Positions 36,583 through 47,900 of a DNA stretch of 64,000 bases are shown piece by piece (within the stretch, counting starts at the first letter, position 1; each line of letters opens with the position of its first letter). The notes beneath the pieces were generated by a model that searched no databases, was not told the origin of the DNA, and saw only the letters and a program-made list of their open reading frames with translations. The position numbers and the translations under genes are program-made. The DNA comes from Sclerurus mexicanus. Taxonomy: Eukaryota; Chordata; Aves; Passeriformes; Furnariidae. The stretch spans positions 1-64,000 of the forward strand of contig VWZF01006901.1 of assembly GCA_013396755.1 (NCBI GenBank). The letters are read 5' to 3'.

Positions 36583-39500
36583 TAAAAAGACCAAACACAA
36601 GAGATTTACTGCTAGGAATAAAGTAACATTTCTCTGTATGGGGAATGCTAATGTGTTGTTATTTGTAAAGGCATATAAAACGTTAGTTTGCAGTCATTAA
36701 ACACAAACAGTTACTCTGCTGAAAATACTTCTAATCAGTTCAATAGACTGAATTTTGCTTTAATTTTTATTGAGATTGATGAGGCCTTGTGTGCAGGTAT
36801 GCTGTCTGTCTACTTTTATGGTGCAAAGCGTAACCCATGTTTGGTATACAATGTGTGTGTGCAGTTGTGTATGTAGCATTGACATGGATTACTGTATATT
36901 TTACTGTAGCCAGCAGCTGGATTATAAAGGACAACCACTGGACAATTAAAAAACATTCAGAAGGACACAGCCGCAGTGTAATCATCAAGATATGCCCAAA
37001 TAAATTAGCATCATGCAAAGTTAGGCAATGTTTAATTCATAGATTGTGCCTATATTTAGCCATCATTATTTGCAATATAATCCATTCATTCATTGAAGGT
37101 TAATGCCAAGTCTTTCTTCTGGGTATTTGGTACATGTGTCACAGGACAGTGTAGCCCTTTTGATTTCCACGTACCAGTTGTACTGAATTTGCTGTAAAAA
37201 TATATGTGCTTGTTGGTGGGTGTGCACATTCAAGCCTGCCTGTTGTAAGCACAAGTCAACAAAAACAGAGAGATTTCCCAAACCGTTGTTGAGACACCTT
37301 CTGTCATCCCATTTTTCCTGGGAGAGACAACAGACACAGAAGAAATACTAATATTGGCTTATGAAAGAACAGTTTCACTGCCTTCACAAAGAGAATGTTG
37401 TTGATTTTGCAAAGGTACACATAAAGGATAGTGACCAAAGAGAAGGCAAATTACCATTCACTTTGGGGGCACTTCATAAGTAGAGGAGGAAAGTCTCACA
37501 GGGCACCACAGAAAGAAACCCTTTGAAAATTATGTGAAATGTGAGAACAGGATTGGGGAACAGAAAGAAAGGAATCGAAACAGCAGTTTGAGTGGAGACA
37601 TTAAAAAGTGAATGTCCTGAGACCATATCTGGGAAATAATGTTTTTTATCTGGTGCTGATGTGATCAAAAATAGAGCTGGTCTGATTGAATGGAGAATAT
37701 GAATGGCCTAACCAGGTTGAACAGGTAAATTAAACTGTTCTTCTGCAGAGAAGCTGGACTGGATTATGTAGAAATTTAATATATTTTTGACAAGGTCTTG
37801 AAGGACTGTGATTTGGAATTAGTGACAAGGTTTTGAAGGAGAAGTACTTTCATAAAGATCACACTGTCTAGGGATATGGCTGGTGCCAATCATTTTGATA
37901 GCTAAGCACAGGAGAGCCTGAATGTGAAAGGTGCTGAGTACACACACACACAGATCTTGTTCACTTCATAGGGTATTATTTTTTTCCTGGTCCTCGACAC
38001 TTGAGAATCAGGCCCTTGATTTCCTACCATTAAGGAACTACAATGTTACTGCAAATGAGGAAGGACAACTCATAAAATCTTACATGTGGACAAAATCGCT
38101 AAGTTTTCTTGGAAAAAAGATGAGATCTTTTATTCAGAAGATAAAACTCAACATTGTAGAATTATCCTGGTTGCTTAAAAATGCAGAAGATGAAGGGCGC
38201 ATCTATAAAGCTGTCCAGGCAGTGTTCATCTGACCAAACACCTGTATTTCTACATAATCTTCCAGAATTAGGGAAGGTCTCAGAAAGAAAGGCTTCACTG
38301 GTGTGTCAGACTTTTGACTCAGATGAAGTCTGCACCCACCTCTTTTGCATGTCTGATTCCACCTCTCTCTCCTCTCTGTTGGTCATGCCCTCTATCCTAT
38401 CTAATCTTATTGGGGCCAGTTAGATTTCTGGTTCTTTGTGACCTTTCCTCAAGATATTGGAGAGCGCTGTGTGGTAGATGATACTACTGACAGAGTAAAT
38501 TAATCTTACAGATAATGGTCACAGCAGCAAAAGGGATCTCCTGCACAAAGTGATTCTTCTCCATGGTCAGTCCATTTCCCTGATGATACCTTCCTGCAAG
38601 ACAAAGTTTCTGCAATGGATAGAACTGTGCAGAACCAAGTGGGAGAGAGGAAAGCTTTGGAAGAAGAGTATCTACTTCCAGGTCAGGCTAGAAAATTGTT
38701 TGGGTTTTGGTATACAAAAGTTCCTTCTGGTCTGGAGTAAAAGTGTCAGCAAGATAAGGAAAGGCTGGGCACACTCTCTCTGAGGTGGACTTAACTATTG
38801 CACTGGTCAACTGGGCAGTTTTAGAGAAAAGAGTGACTGGTACCTCTGGAATAGACAAAGCAGTCATTTGGTTTTCTTGGACAGAAGGAAAAGCGGGAGA
38901 GCTGGGAGACAGGCAATTGCTGCAGCTGGGCCAATGAGGACTGGGTATCACCTTAACACCAGTCAACACCTACCCCATGGATCTGTGATCATCGGTATCC
39001 CCTGGAGCTACGAGTGCTTCCCCTCTGCTTCTCAAAAGTACATGTTAGTACATACATGCCAATAGTTCTTATTTGTTCGCTCTTAGGCTTGCAATGAGCA
39101 TGGCTTTAACTCTTCCATGAAGGTTCAATAACTGAACACACCCATGGCCTGTAAGCTATTGCATGGTGAGTGAAGTTCTTTTTTAACTGTCAGTCTAAGA
39201 GGGCTTGAGGTATTGCACCTCTGGTTGGCTTCTCCACTGTTAGGAGGGAAGAGCATGAGAAGATTTTCATGGAAGCTCACTCTCAGATCATATTTGGTTC
39301 TTATTTCTTTTTGAGTAAAGAAAGCTATGCCAAAAAAAGTCCTTTCTCCACAAACTGCCTGTGGCTGTCCCAGAGATTATCAACTATAGGTGCCATATTT
39401 TCCAGTGGCAAAAGGTGGTCTGCACAGATTGAAGGAGGAAGGTCAAACCCCTCATGTACTTATATTCCTAGAGAACCAACTACCTAAATGTGCAAAATGG

Positions 39501-40110
39501 GTAAAATAAAAATAATCAATGAGCTGAAACTCACTTGTAGCTGTTTAAAATTGAAAACTATTGCAGCAACACTATGAAGTACAGACCAGGAACCATTTTT
39601 TTCATCATTTCCAGAAAGACCAAGTGAAGGCATCCAATCCAGGGAAACAAATATTGAAGGTCTGCCTGAAAACACTGAGGGATGCCTATGATCTCTTCTA
39701 GTAGATACTTGGAGAAGGCACATGTATTTCACTCTTCTGGTGTGTAAGCTTAGTAAGTCACTTTGCCTCTATGCTTCTCTTTCCAATGCCACTTTCTGTA
39801 TATCTTTTATTTTTTTATTGCTAGTCCTTTGCATGAGAGATCATCTATTGCCTTGAGTTGGTACAGTAGCTAGAAGAACTGGAACATAACCCCACGTGCA
39901 GCTTCCTGTGTTGGTAGAAATTTTCATGTCAACCAATTTCTTAAGACTTGAGAAAGTCCAGCTTTTCTGACTGAGAGTGGAATTTTCCTTAAAACTCAGA
40001 GAGGTAAAACAAGTTTTGGGTACTTTCCTGCCCATATATTAAAATAAATTTAAATTTAGATAAAAATAGTCTTCCTTTACTCCTGCTGATTTTTGTGAAG
40101 GTAGAACACA
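36583..40110. other. Non-coding unique DNA
   Basis: No exon recognised. A short CA run is at 37940-37952. The segment 39739-39800 (TGTGTAAGCTTAGTAAGTCA then CTTTGCCTCTATGCTTC) resembles the MIR core 'GACCTTGGGCAAGTCACTT..CCTCTCTGTGCCTC'. Confidence 0.5.
39739..39800 (+). repeat. Possible MIR SINE core relic
   Basis: AGTAAGTCACTTTGCCTCTA then TGCTTCTCTTTCC corresponds to the conserved centre of MIR elements. Short and decayed. Confidence 0.5.
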
Positions 40111-40178
40111 TTGGGTCATATTTTTGCCAATTACACAAGTGCAACCCACATCTACATCATCTCCACTGATTTTACTTC
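40111..40178. repeat. Relic of an ancient sauropsid palindromic repeat
   Basis: TTGGGTCATATTTTTGCCAA, then TTACACAAGTGCAACCCACA, then CTCCACTGATTTTACT. It resembles 'TGGGCCAAATTTTGCC...GTTACACCAGTGCAACCCCATTGACTTCAATGG'. Confidence 0.6.
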
Positions 40179-40726
40179 TTATGACTTTATGTCTTTAGGT
40201 TGCAAAGCATTTATCTTTGAGCTTGGTACTTAGGCATGGGCAAATCTGCAATTCCCTTTCCCTTGAGATTTAGTTGGTAAGAATAGGTCAGTGTCCATCC
40301 ACCATGAGACACAGCCTGACCTAGTGTGTTTAAAGTAAATAGATGAAGCAAGTAATTCTGGGTCACATCATGGAACATACTTATTGCTTTCTGTGGACTA
40401 ATGACTTGACCTGCTGTCATGGGTTATGTTGTTTTGAAGTAGATGCTGAGGTTTGGTTGGTCGCAGGTAGAGGACCTGAAGAAAAGTGTCTCTTTAAGGG
40501 AAAAATAATCTTCTTAGGCTACACCTTATCCTGATTTAATATAGATTACATGTTAGCCACCTCAGAGCAGGGATACAGTAATTAGGAAAACAGATCTCAG
40601 TCTGACAAGATAATGCAGGTGGAGGAAAGGAATAGCAGAACAAAGGTGGCAACAAAGTTTCTTTTTACAGATTCCAACAAAAAGAAAAAAAGATACCAAT
40701 AGCTTTAGGGCAGGATACATTTCTAA

Positions 40727-40744
40727 TCAGGATTTAAATCCTGA
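40727..40744. repeat. Perfect 18-base palindrome
   Basis: TCAGGATTTAAATCCTGA equals its own reverse complement, with TGAATGAATGAATG adjoining on the right. Confidence 0.95.
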
Positions 40745-41929
40745 ATGAATGAATGCTAATGAATTATTATTCCTTTCCTATACTAATTGAGTGTTTCACA
40801 GCACCCTCTAGAGAGTCCAGCCAGAACACTGTCGTGCTTGTACACAGTTTGTATGGTTTTCTGCTATCTCCATTATCTCACTGTTTTGTAGGGGCAACAG
40901 CTTTTTGATACTTAGACATCAAAGTGCTTGGAAACAGATGAAATCAGTTGTTACCTCAGTAGACCAGCTGGTTCTGAGGAGAATGGTGCTCAGTCTTAAC
41001 TTACAGTCATCTTATTTTTCTGGTTCATCTGAAAGTTACTTTAATGTTTAATTTACTTGATTTAATGCTACCAAGAAACAGAAATGGAAAAAATCTGTAG
41101 AAGAGGACTGAGGAATTAAGGACAGGAATGATTCACGAATGTTTTTAAGTAACAGGAGGCTGTCTCTTCTCTAAAGATGCCTCACTGCAGCAAGGAGAAA
41201 TACTAAGAAAAGTATTTCAATTTCTGCTTGTTTTTGCATGGCTGAGAGCCTGGATATTTAAATTGATGCAGGGAAAAAAAGGCTGTGGCATGTGTGCAAG
41301 TATCAGCCACAATATAGCTGAGCAGCAGTAAAGCTAGTGCATGAATTAAAGAACATGTAAAAGGAAATAAAAGGATCTGCCTAGAGATCAAATGTGGCAT
41401 TTCTACAGAACCTTATTCAAAATGGATACAAATGCATCAGTTCCTCAGAATTATAGGTGAATCAAAGGAAAATTACATCCAGAAAGATAAAGCAATCAAC
41501 CAGCAGCCTTACCATGTGAGAGGCAGAGATGCAACTTTGAAGCTTCCCGTATGGCTTGCCAAAGAACCAGATGTTGCAGGTGGAACAATGTCCTTTCTGG
41601 CTTAGCATCTGGTTCCTGTCGTTCTGATCCGTAGAAAAAGGACATGCGGAAGGATGTGGTAAAAATCATTTTTTAACTTCATTTAAGAAAAGAGTGCTAT
41701 TGCTTTTGTAATAAAATCATATTTGAAATGAACATTTTTCTCCAGAAGTGGAGACTATCACAGACAAATTAATATGGGATCTTTACTTTTTACTGCAGTG
41801 TGCTTAATTCCTTTGAATCTTGAACAACTAATTTCTTGGCCAATATGAGTTTATGTAGCCCCAAAGGGTAACATAACCCAGAAAAATCATCCTGCTTCAC
41901 ATTTGAGGACAAGTGTTAACTATTTGTCA

Positions 41930-42108
41930 GAGCAAGGATTTGGGATTTATAGACCCTTGGTTCCATCCTTGACCCTGTCACTCTCACAGGCATTTTGCAG
42001 CCTGAATGTACCCTAGGTTATCCTCAGCTCTTTAAAGATATAATGGTGATCAACTTCCTTAGATATGTGGATAAAATAATACCAATCTATAAAAGGTCTT
42101 GAGATTTC
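41930..42108 (+). repeat. Possible MIR-like SINE relic
   Basis: AGACCCTTGGTTCCATCCTT then GACCCTGTCACTCTCACAGG is reminiscent of the MIR 5' part. GTGGATAAAATAATACCAAT then AAAGGTCTTGAGATTT is reminiscent of its 3' part. The core between is poorly preserved. Confidence 0.35.
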
Positions 42109-43893
42109 TGGGAGTTTGGGTTTTTTGTTTGTTTTTTTTAGGTGTGAAGCAAGTTCAAATTTTGGCCTCTCACAATCTTGGTAATTCCTGCTTAATCTTT
42201 ACTGGTATTTCAGTTTTCCTTGAACAAGACATCACACAGATATATCAAAATAGAAAACCAACCACATCAGTTGTTCTTCCTTCCTTCCTCTCTCATCCTT
42301 TCTCTTCCTCTCTGTACATAGTTCATCTCCAACAGGAAGAAAAGATGCAGTTGCTGTTGTACTAGGCTACTATAAAACATAATTTGAAGAATTGATTACA
42401 ATTATTCTCCTTTAATTTTGCCTTTATGATGAAGCCTCATTGATAATAATTAAGGTATTTTGGTTGTGTACTACTTTATATTGATTGGTTAATCTGTGTT
42501 TTGCTCTTACTTGAGTACTTTCCACCATCAATGCTGAGTTTTCAGCATGTGAGAATGGTAACAGTGCTGCTGCAAAAAGGCCTGTAGATTTAGGATATAA
42601 TGTCAGGTTCACAAAGAGGACATTGCTAAGCAGATCGCAAGGCAAATGACAGGAAGTATGAGTGCAAATGAGTTGATCACTCTGTCAGAATCCAATCTGA
42701 TGTGGTTGCTGGATCCTTGTGATAGTTTACAGTGAAGGACAGAAGGCACATTTCTTGGGTGTTTTTTCTCATGGTGCACCATCCATCAGGCCAACAAAGT
42801 CTCAGTTTGAGGTCAGTTTTATTATTTTAAATCCAAAAATGTTTTATATTACTCCAGAAGCTATAAAAAATAATATTGCTTCAAACATCCCCCCCGACCA
42901 CTGGAAAGGGGCTCATGAAACTCCATATATGCAGCCCTGTAGGCAGTGTCACATAAAATATAATATGACATAGTAACATAACAGACACTGACAGGTTATC
43001 CAACTGCTTGCAGCAAGAAGGCAAGTATCTTAGCACCACTGGCACATCATTATAGAAATTACCAGTGAGCTATTGTCTACTGCAGGTTTCAGAAGGTGCC
43101 TCTGGGGAAAGGAGTGGGGTTTTTGAGAGGAGTCATTTTGTGAGAGCAGATCCCACTGTAACTGGGCCACCAAACAGAGATTAGCAATCAATGAATTTGT
43201 AACATTGAGAAAACTGGTGGCTGGGAGAATCCACAGTGATGCTTGCACAAAACCTTGAAAGGATTTCCTCTTATTATTTCCACATCATGATCACCAAAAT
43301 CAGGCTGATGTTCTACAAGAAGGACTGCTTAATGTTTGTTATAATTTCTAAAAGCAATTACCGCCGTTTACATCTGACCTTTTGGCTTTCACAGTTTAAA
43401 ACAGGTGATGTCCAAGGCTTCTGGCAGAGTCTGGGTGCTTTGATTATATTAATGCAATCAACTTCCTTGTTTTCACCTCTTTCTCAAAGGCCAGAGCTTT
43501 CTGCTTCACTTTTCCCACTAAATAAAAATGTTTCTGACTCTATCCCTCTGTGTTTGTACCCTATGGTTATAAAAAAACTTTCCCAGACTTGGCCGCAGGT
43601 CGTGAGATGAACCTGCCTAAAAATTTCACATCCAATTTCTTCCCAATTGGAGTAAGTATTTGTCTCTAATGTGTAATCTTTTTTTCAGAGAGCGAAAACT
43701 TAAGTCAGAGGCAATGAAGATAGTCAGGCCCTGTGTTCATACATGTTCCTCCATTTAAAAATTATATGGAACTGTATTTGGCATCAATATTATTCACAAA
43801 TTTTAGCAATCTGAGAAATTATCTATACACGCCATTTATAACAATGTTTGCTCCAGTTAAGCCTAAATTGAGAATCTCATTATAGATGAGTTC

Positions 43894-43949
43894 TTGTGTG
43901 TTTGTGAGTGTGTGTTTTGTTTGTTGTTTTGTTTTGGGTTTTTTTTTCC
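43894..43949. repeat. GT/T-rich low-complexity tract
   Basis: TTGTGTGTTTGTGAGTGTGT passing into TTTTG units, then GGG and T9. Confidence 0.85.
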
Positions 43950-46900
43950 TGAAAGCAGTTGGTTGATATCATCTTGTCTGATTTTTCAGTGTGGCATATA
44001 AAGATTAAATTAAAACTTTGTACAGAATTCTTTCCAAGTCATATGCTGGTCTGGCTTAGTAAAGCTTATTATTCATCAAGAAACTTTCACAAGTACTAAG
44101 AGAAGTTGTGGGAAACTGCAGCTACACAGTAGTATTTTATAGAAATATTTTCTGTTCAGGAAGTCATTCTATTTTAGTGTTAACAGAGCTGCATATTTTG
44201 CTACCTTCAGGCTCTGCATACTTTCCTTTTCCCACCTGGCAGACAGTCACTCGCTTTGTGCTTCTTTAACCCCTTTCCATCCTGCAACCTGCCTCAGTCC
44301 TCTCACCCTCTCAGAGCTTCTGCATATACCCCATTCCCCATCTTCCCAAGTCTGCAGCTCTCCCTTCTTATCCACCAGGAGCTTATAGTAGTAAATAACA
44401 CGGGGCTGGGCACAGGCGTGACCACTCATACATGACTGTCTGTATTGTTCAACTGCCAGGAAGCTTCGTGGCATGGTTTTAGCTGACAGCCACTAGCACT
44501 CTCCTTAGGCAGTGCTGTAGTTCCCTGGCATTAGCCAGGGACTGTTCCCAGGAGGCACTTTGAACACGGCCACCCTGTTTTGGGGGAAAACAAACTGATG
44601 TATATGGGCACCAGCCATTTCGTTCCACTTGGCCTCTGAACAGAGAAATGTCCAGGGTCTGTTTTATTTAGTCACATTGATACAGCATGTGTGACCATTT
44701 GCCCTCCTTCCCTTCTCAGACCTACTATGCTATTTTGAATACCTCATGTGCCTCTCCACTATGCTATTTAGTGCTATATTTTCACAAATATCTGGTTTAG
44801 GCTGCATTATTAATACTTCTGAGTGCTCAAAAATCATAAGATGCTGCAGCACAGAGAATCATGTCATTGGCTTAAATATTGGAAGATTAAAAATAGTACC
44901 TGTTAGACTCCTTTTATTACCTCTGAGGAATTTTTTGGCAAGAGAGGAGAGATTTTAGGACATATTCTGGTTATGCTTCCAAGCTTTCCTCTGCATCATT
45001 GATGGAAATTACCTTTTTATTATTAAATGAGAGTAGAGATTCTCAGCAAATCATATGATCCCACGAGTAGGGGCTTTAACATTGCTACAGTTGGCAGGAA
45101 TAATTCAGAATAGAGGGATATCATTAGCATTATCCCTGATCTTCCAGTTGTCAGAGGTACATGGAAGGGGTCTTGGCCCTAAAGCCAACTTTACCCAAAA
45201 CCCCCTGGAATGTGCCACCATAAACACAGGTTTAGGCTGTGTTTGCATGGCATAGTGCAATGCCATGTAGAGAAACTGCATTTTGTCAATTAGAGCAAGT
45301 TTGGGTATCTTCATATGGCACTGTATTTGTTCACTGTAGATATACTCATTACTTTCATTCAGCCTCTGCCAGAGTTTTCGTTGTGTGTGATAATGAAGGG
45401 GTCCCTTTGTTCCATGTTAGCTGCTGCTGCAGAGGGTAATGGACCGTGTTCAGGCAAGTCTGCTGCACTGACCTCCAGTGCAACTCCCAACATACTTGAA
45501 AAATAAATGGCTAAATCCACTGAAGCATCAAAGCATTGATTTGGGAGCTTAAACTTCATGCTCCTGTTTGGAAATTTAAAACTTTTGTGCAGAAGTGAAG
45601 GAAAAGTATGGTTGCATTTGTGCTCTTATTAGTGGACACTGAAATATTTTTCCCAAGTGCCTATTGTCAGAGTGAATCCGCATAACTGATTTCAAAGCTT
45701 AGAGGCACAGTTTCTCACCCATGTGGATGTTCTAACCGTAAAACTTGATATTGAAAACAGAAAAGAATTACTGGATGTTGATCTTCTCGAATATAGTCTA
45801 GAAAACAAAGAACACTGTTCAGTCAGACCTGTGAAGTTTAACACCTGGTATCTGGAAAACACCACACATAAACACATATATAGACAAATAAAAGGAAACC
45901 ACGAGTAAGCAGGGAATAACACCTTCCTCTCTTCAGATAAATAGTTGCATCTGAGCTATAGCAGCTTACTGAAGCATGAAGTTAGTGAAGCAGGGCACAT
46001 AATTCATGTTTCAGGCCATTAGAATGAATTGAGTCTCCACAACTTTATAGAAACATCATCTCTTTAGCTCCATTTAAGCTCTATGCTCAGTCTCAGTGAA
46101 TGCAAAAAAGAACTCTAGCAAACGGCATTTTCTTAAAAGCAATAAATACTCTCATGGTCTTAATTTTAGAGATGGTTTCTTAAATGATGCCTTTGAGTCT
46201 TGGAAGAATGTAAATGGCATGAAATGCAGTAAGGACAACTGCAAAAATCCATACAGCAAGTAATGAGAAACAATGGTATCCTCTTCCAGGGAGTGGGCTA
46301 AATCATCAGACCTGCAGAAGAAGTGGACCTTGCACTTCCTCCAGTAATTTCCACCTCTTCTTCAGAAACAGAAGCATAGCTGTATCACAAGTAGCTAAAC
46401 ATGATGAAAGCTCAGGCTCTTGTCTGGGCTCTTAAAAAAATGCATAAACCTCCTAGCTCCTTTTGGTGAATAAAATGTCACCCCCACCAGTGAGCTTGTT
46501 TAGGTGCTGTGCTTCTTCATCCTGACACCAATATTATTCCTTACTTAGACCACAGTGTTGGTCACTTTTCTATATTTACAGACTATAGACAAACGACTTC
46601 CTGTTGCACTGTAAACAATAACTAGGCTTTCATTGTGCCATATTTTTCACAATGGCTTCTGAATCACGAGCCAAGATTCTCCTTAAGGCTATCCTTGGTG
46701 ATACATTTGGTGAAGAACAGTAATATCAAGATGGGTTTGGTTTTGTTTTTTATGTATTCTGATGGCTGTGCAGTATCCATGTGGCACTGATGAGCACACA
46801 GAGCCCTCATGGTGTTTGCACGGTCACGTTAGAGGGGGTTGCCAACACTGGCATAGTGCAGGCTAGTGGGAAAAGCAGCAGAGTATGACTTTTTAAGGGT

Positions 46901-47559
46901 TTAATTCTGTTTTCTCAAGGATTTGCTGATGTAGGCAAAAATACTTGTCCCTGAGTGTCAGTTGGCCTGTGTTCAAAAGACTTGTCTTGTGGAATGTCCC
47001 GAAAATTAGACTTGTTTAAGAGATATTTGCAGGATTCTGAGAAGGAAGATGCTGGAGAAGTGTGAGGATTCATTACACTGTGCTATCTGTCTGTGTTCTA
47101 TAGAAATGGCATCACCCCCTAAGAATAGATTGTGCAAAGTTACCTTGGAGTTACCAAACAGCAGGAGATATTTACCGCACAATTTCATTAAGAACTGTGA
47201 GTGTGACTCTGGCATGTGGGATGATGTAGTGAAAACTTGTGTAGTCCCCCACGGCATGAGAAATAAATGCCTTAGCCTAAAATTGTGACTTCAGATTAAA
47301 GTGTCACATGCAGTTATTTGGTTTCAGAAGTTACTCAGAATGAAAACACATTTATTAGAGTAAGTGCAATCTATATCTGATAAATGGGAACACATCTGGT
47401 CCATATCCCTGATACAAACCCCTCAGTATTAATTATATTGATGGTTAAAGCTGAGGAGTGAGTCGAACATTATTTATAGTGATCTTTGCTAAGTAAATAA
47501 TTTTAAAAATGGCTTTCTAAATGTAACATTTCCCTTTTAAGAAGCCCTACAGAATTAAA

Positions 47560-47900
47560 GAGGCTTTACAATGGAACATGAAACATATTGCACAGGGAGA
47601 GACAGAAGCTTGCTTGATTAATGCGCACGATTATCAGCGATGCAAATCACTTTCATTTATTAAGTCTTGTTTAATATCCTAATGAAGGCTTCCTGAGCAG
47701 ATTTGATAATTCCAGAGAAAGTGACTGTGAACTAATGCCCTTTCAACATGTTGAGAATGAGCAGTGCTATAAAGAAAACCTCGTTTACTATAATTCCCAC
47801 CAAATGTGGTATCCTTTTCTAGACTTCTACCTCACAGCAGGAGACAATTAACCTTTTCAGTGCCAGAAGTGATTCCAACATGTTCCAGCTGTGAAGGCCA
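47560..47900. promoter_or_regulatory. Candidate conserved non-coding block with homeodomain/POU-type sites
   Basis: A dense set of developmental-factor-like motifs in unique sequence: GATTAATGCGCACGATTATC, a perfect octamer ATGCAAAT (47640-47647), CATTTATTAAG and TAATATCCTAATGAAGG. Two CpGs survive within 20 bases at 47624-47639 in a CpG-poor neighbourhood. Conservation cannot be measured here, so this is inference from texture only. Confidence 0.25.

Larger units (their letters stand above)
40179..47559. other. Non-coding unique DNA
   Basis: No gene supported. It contains a perfect 18-base palindrome (40727-40744), a possible MIR relic (41930-42108), a pyrimidine-rich stretch (about 42278-42325), a GT/T-rich tract (43894-43949) and a short hairpin (44519-44543). 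Frames at 45723-45908 and 47049-47288 are stop-free but carry no domain I know. Confidence 0.5.

Noticed and set aside
45723..45908. 61-codon frame with plausible acidic/basic composition
   Set aside because: Too short, unrecognised, and overlapped by an opposite-strand frame of similar length.
47049..47288. 79-codon frame with several cysteines
   Set aside because: The cysteine spacing fits no motif I can name and there is no splice context. Treated as chance.
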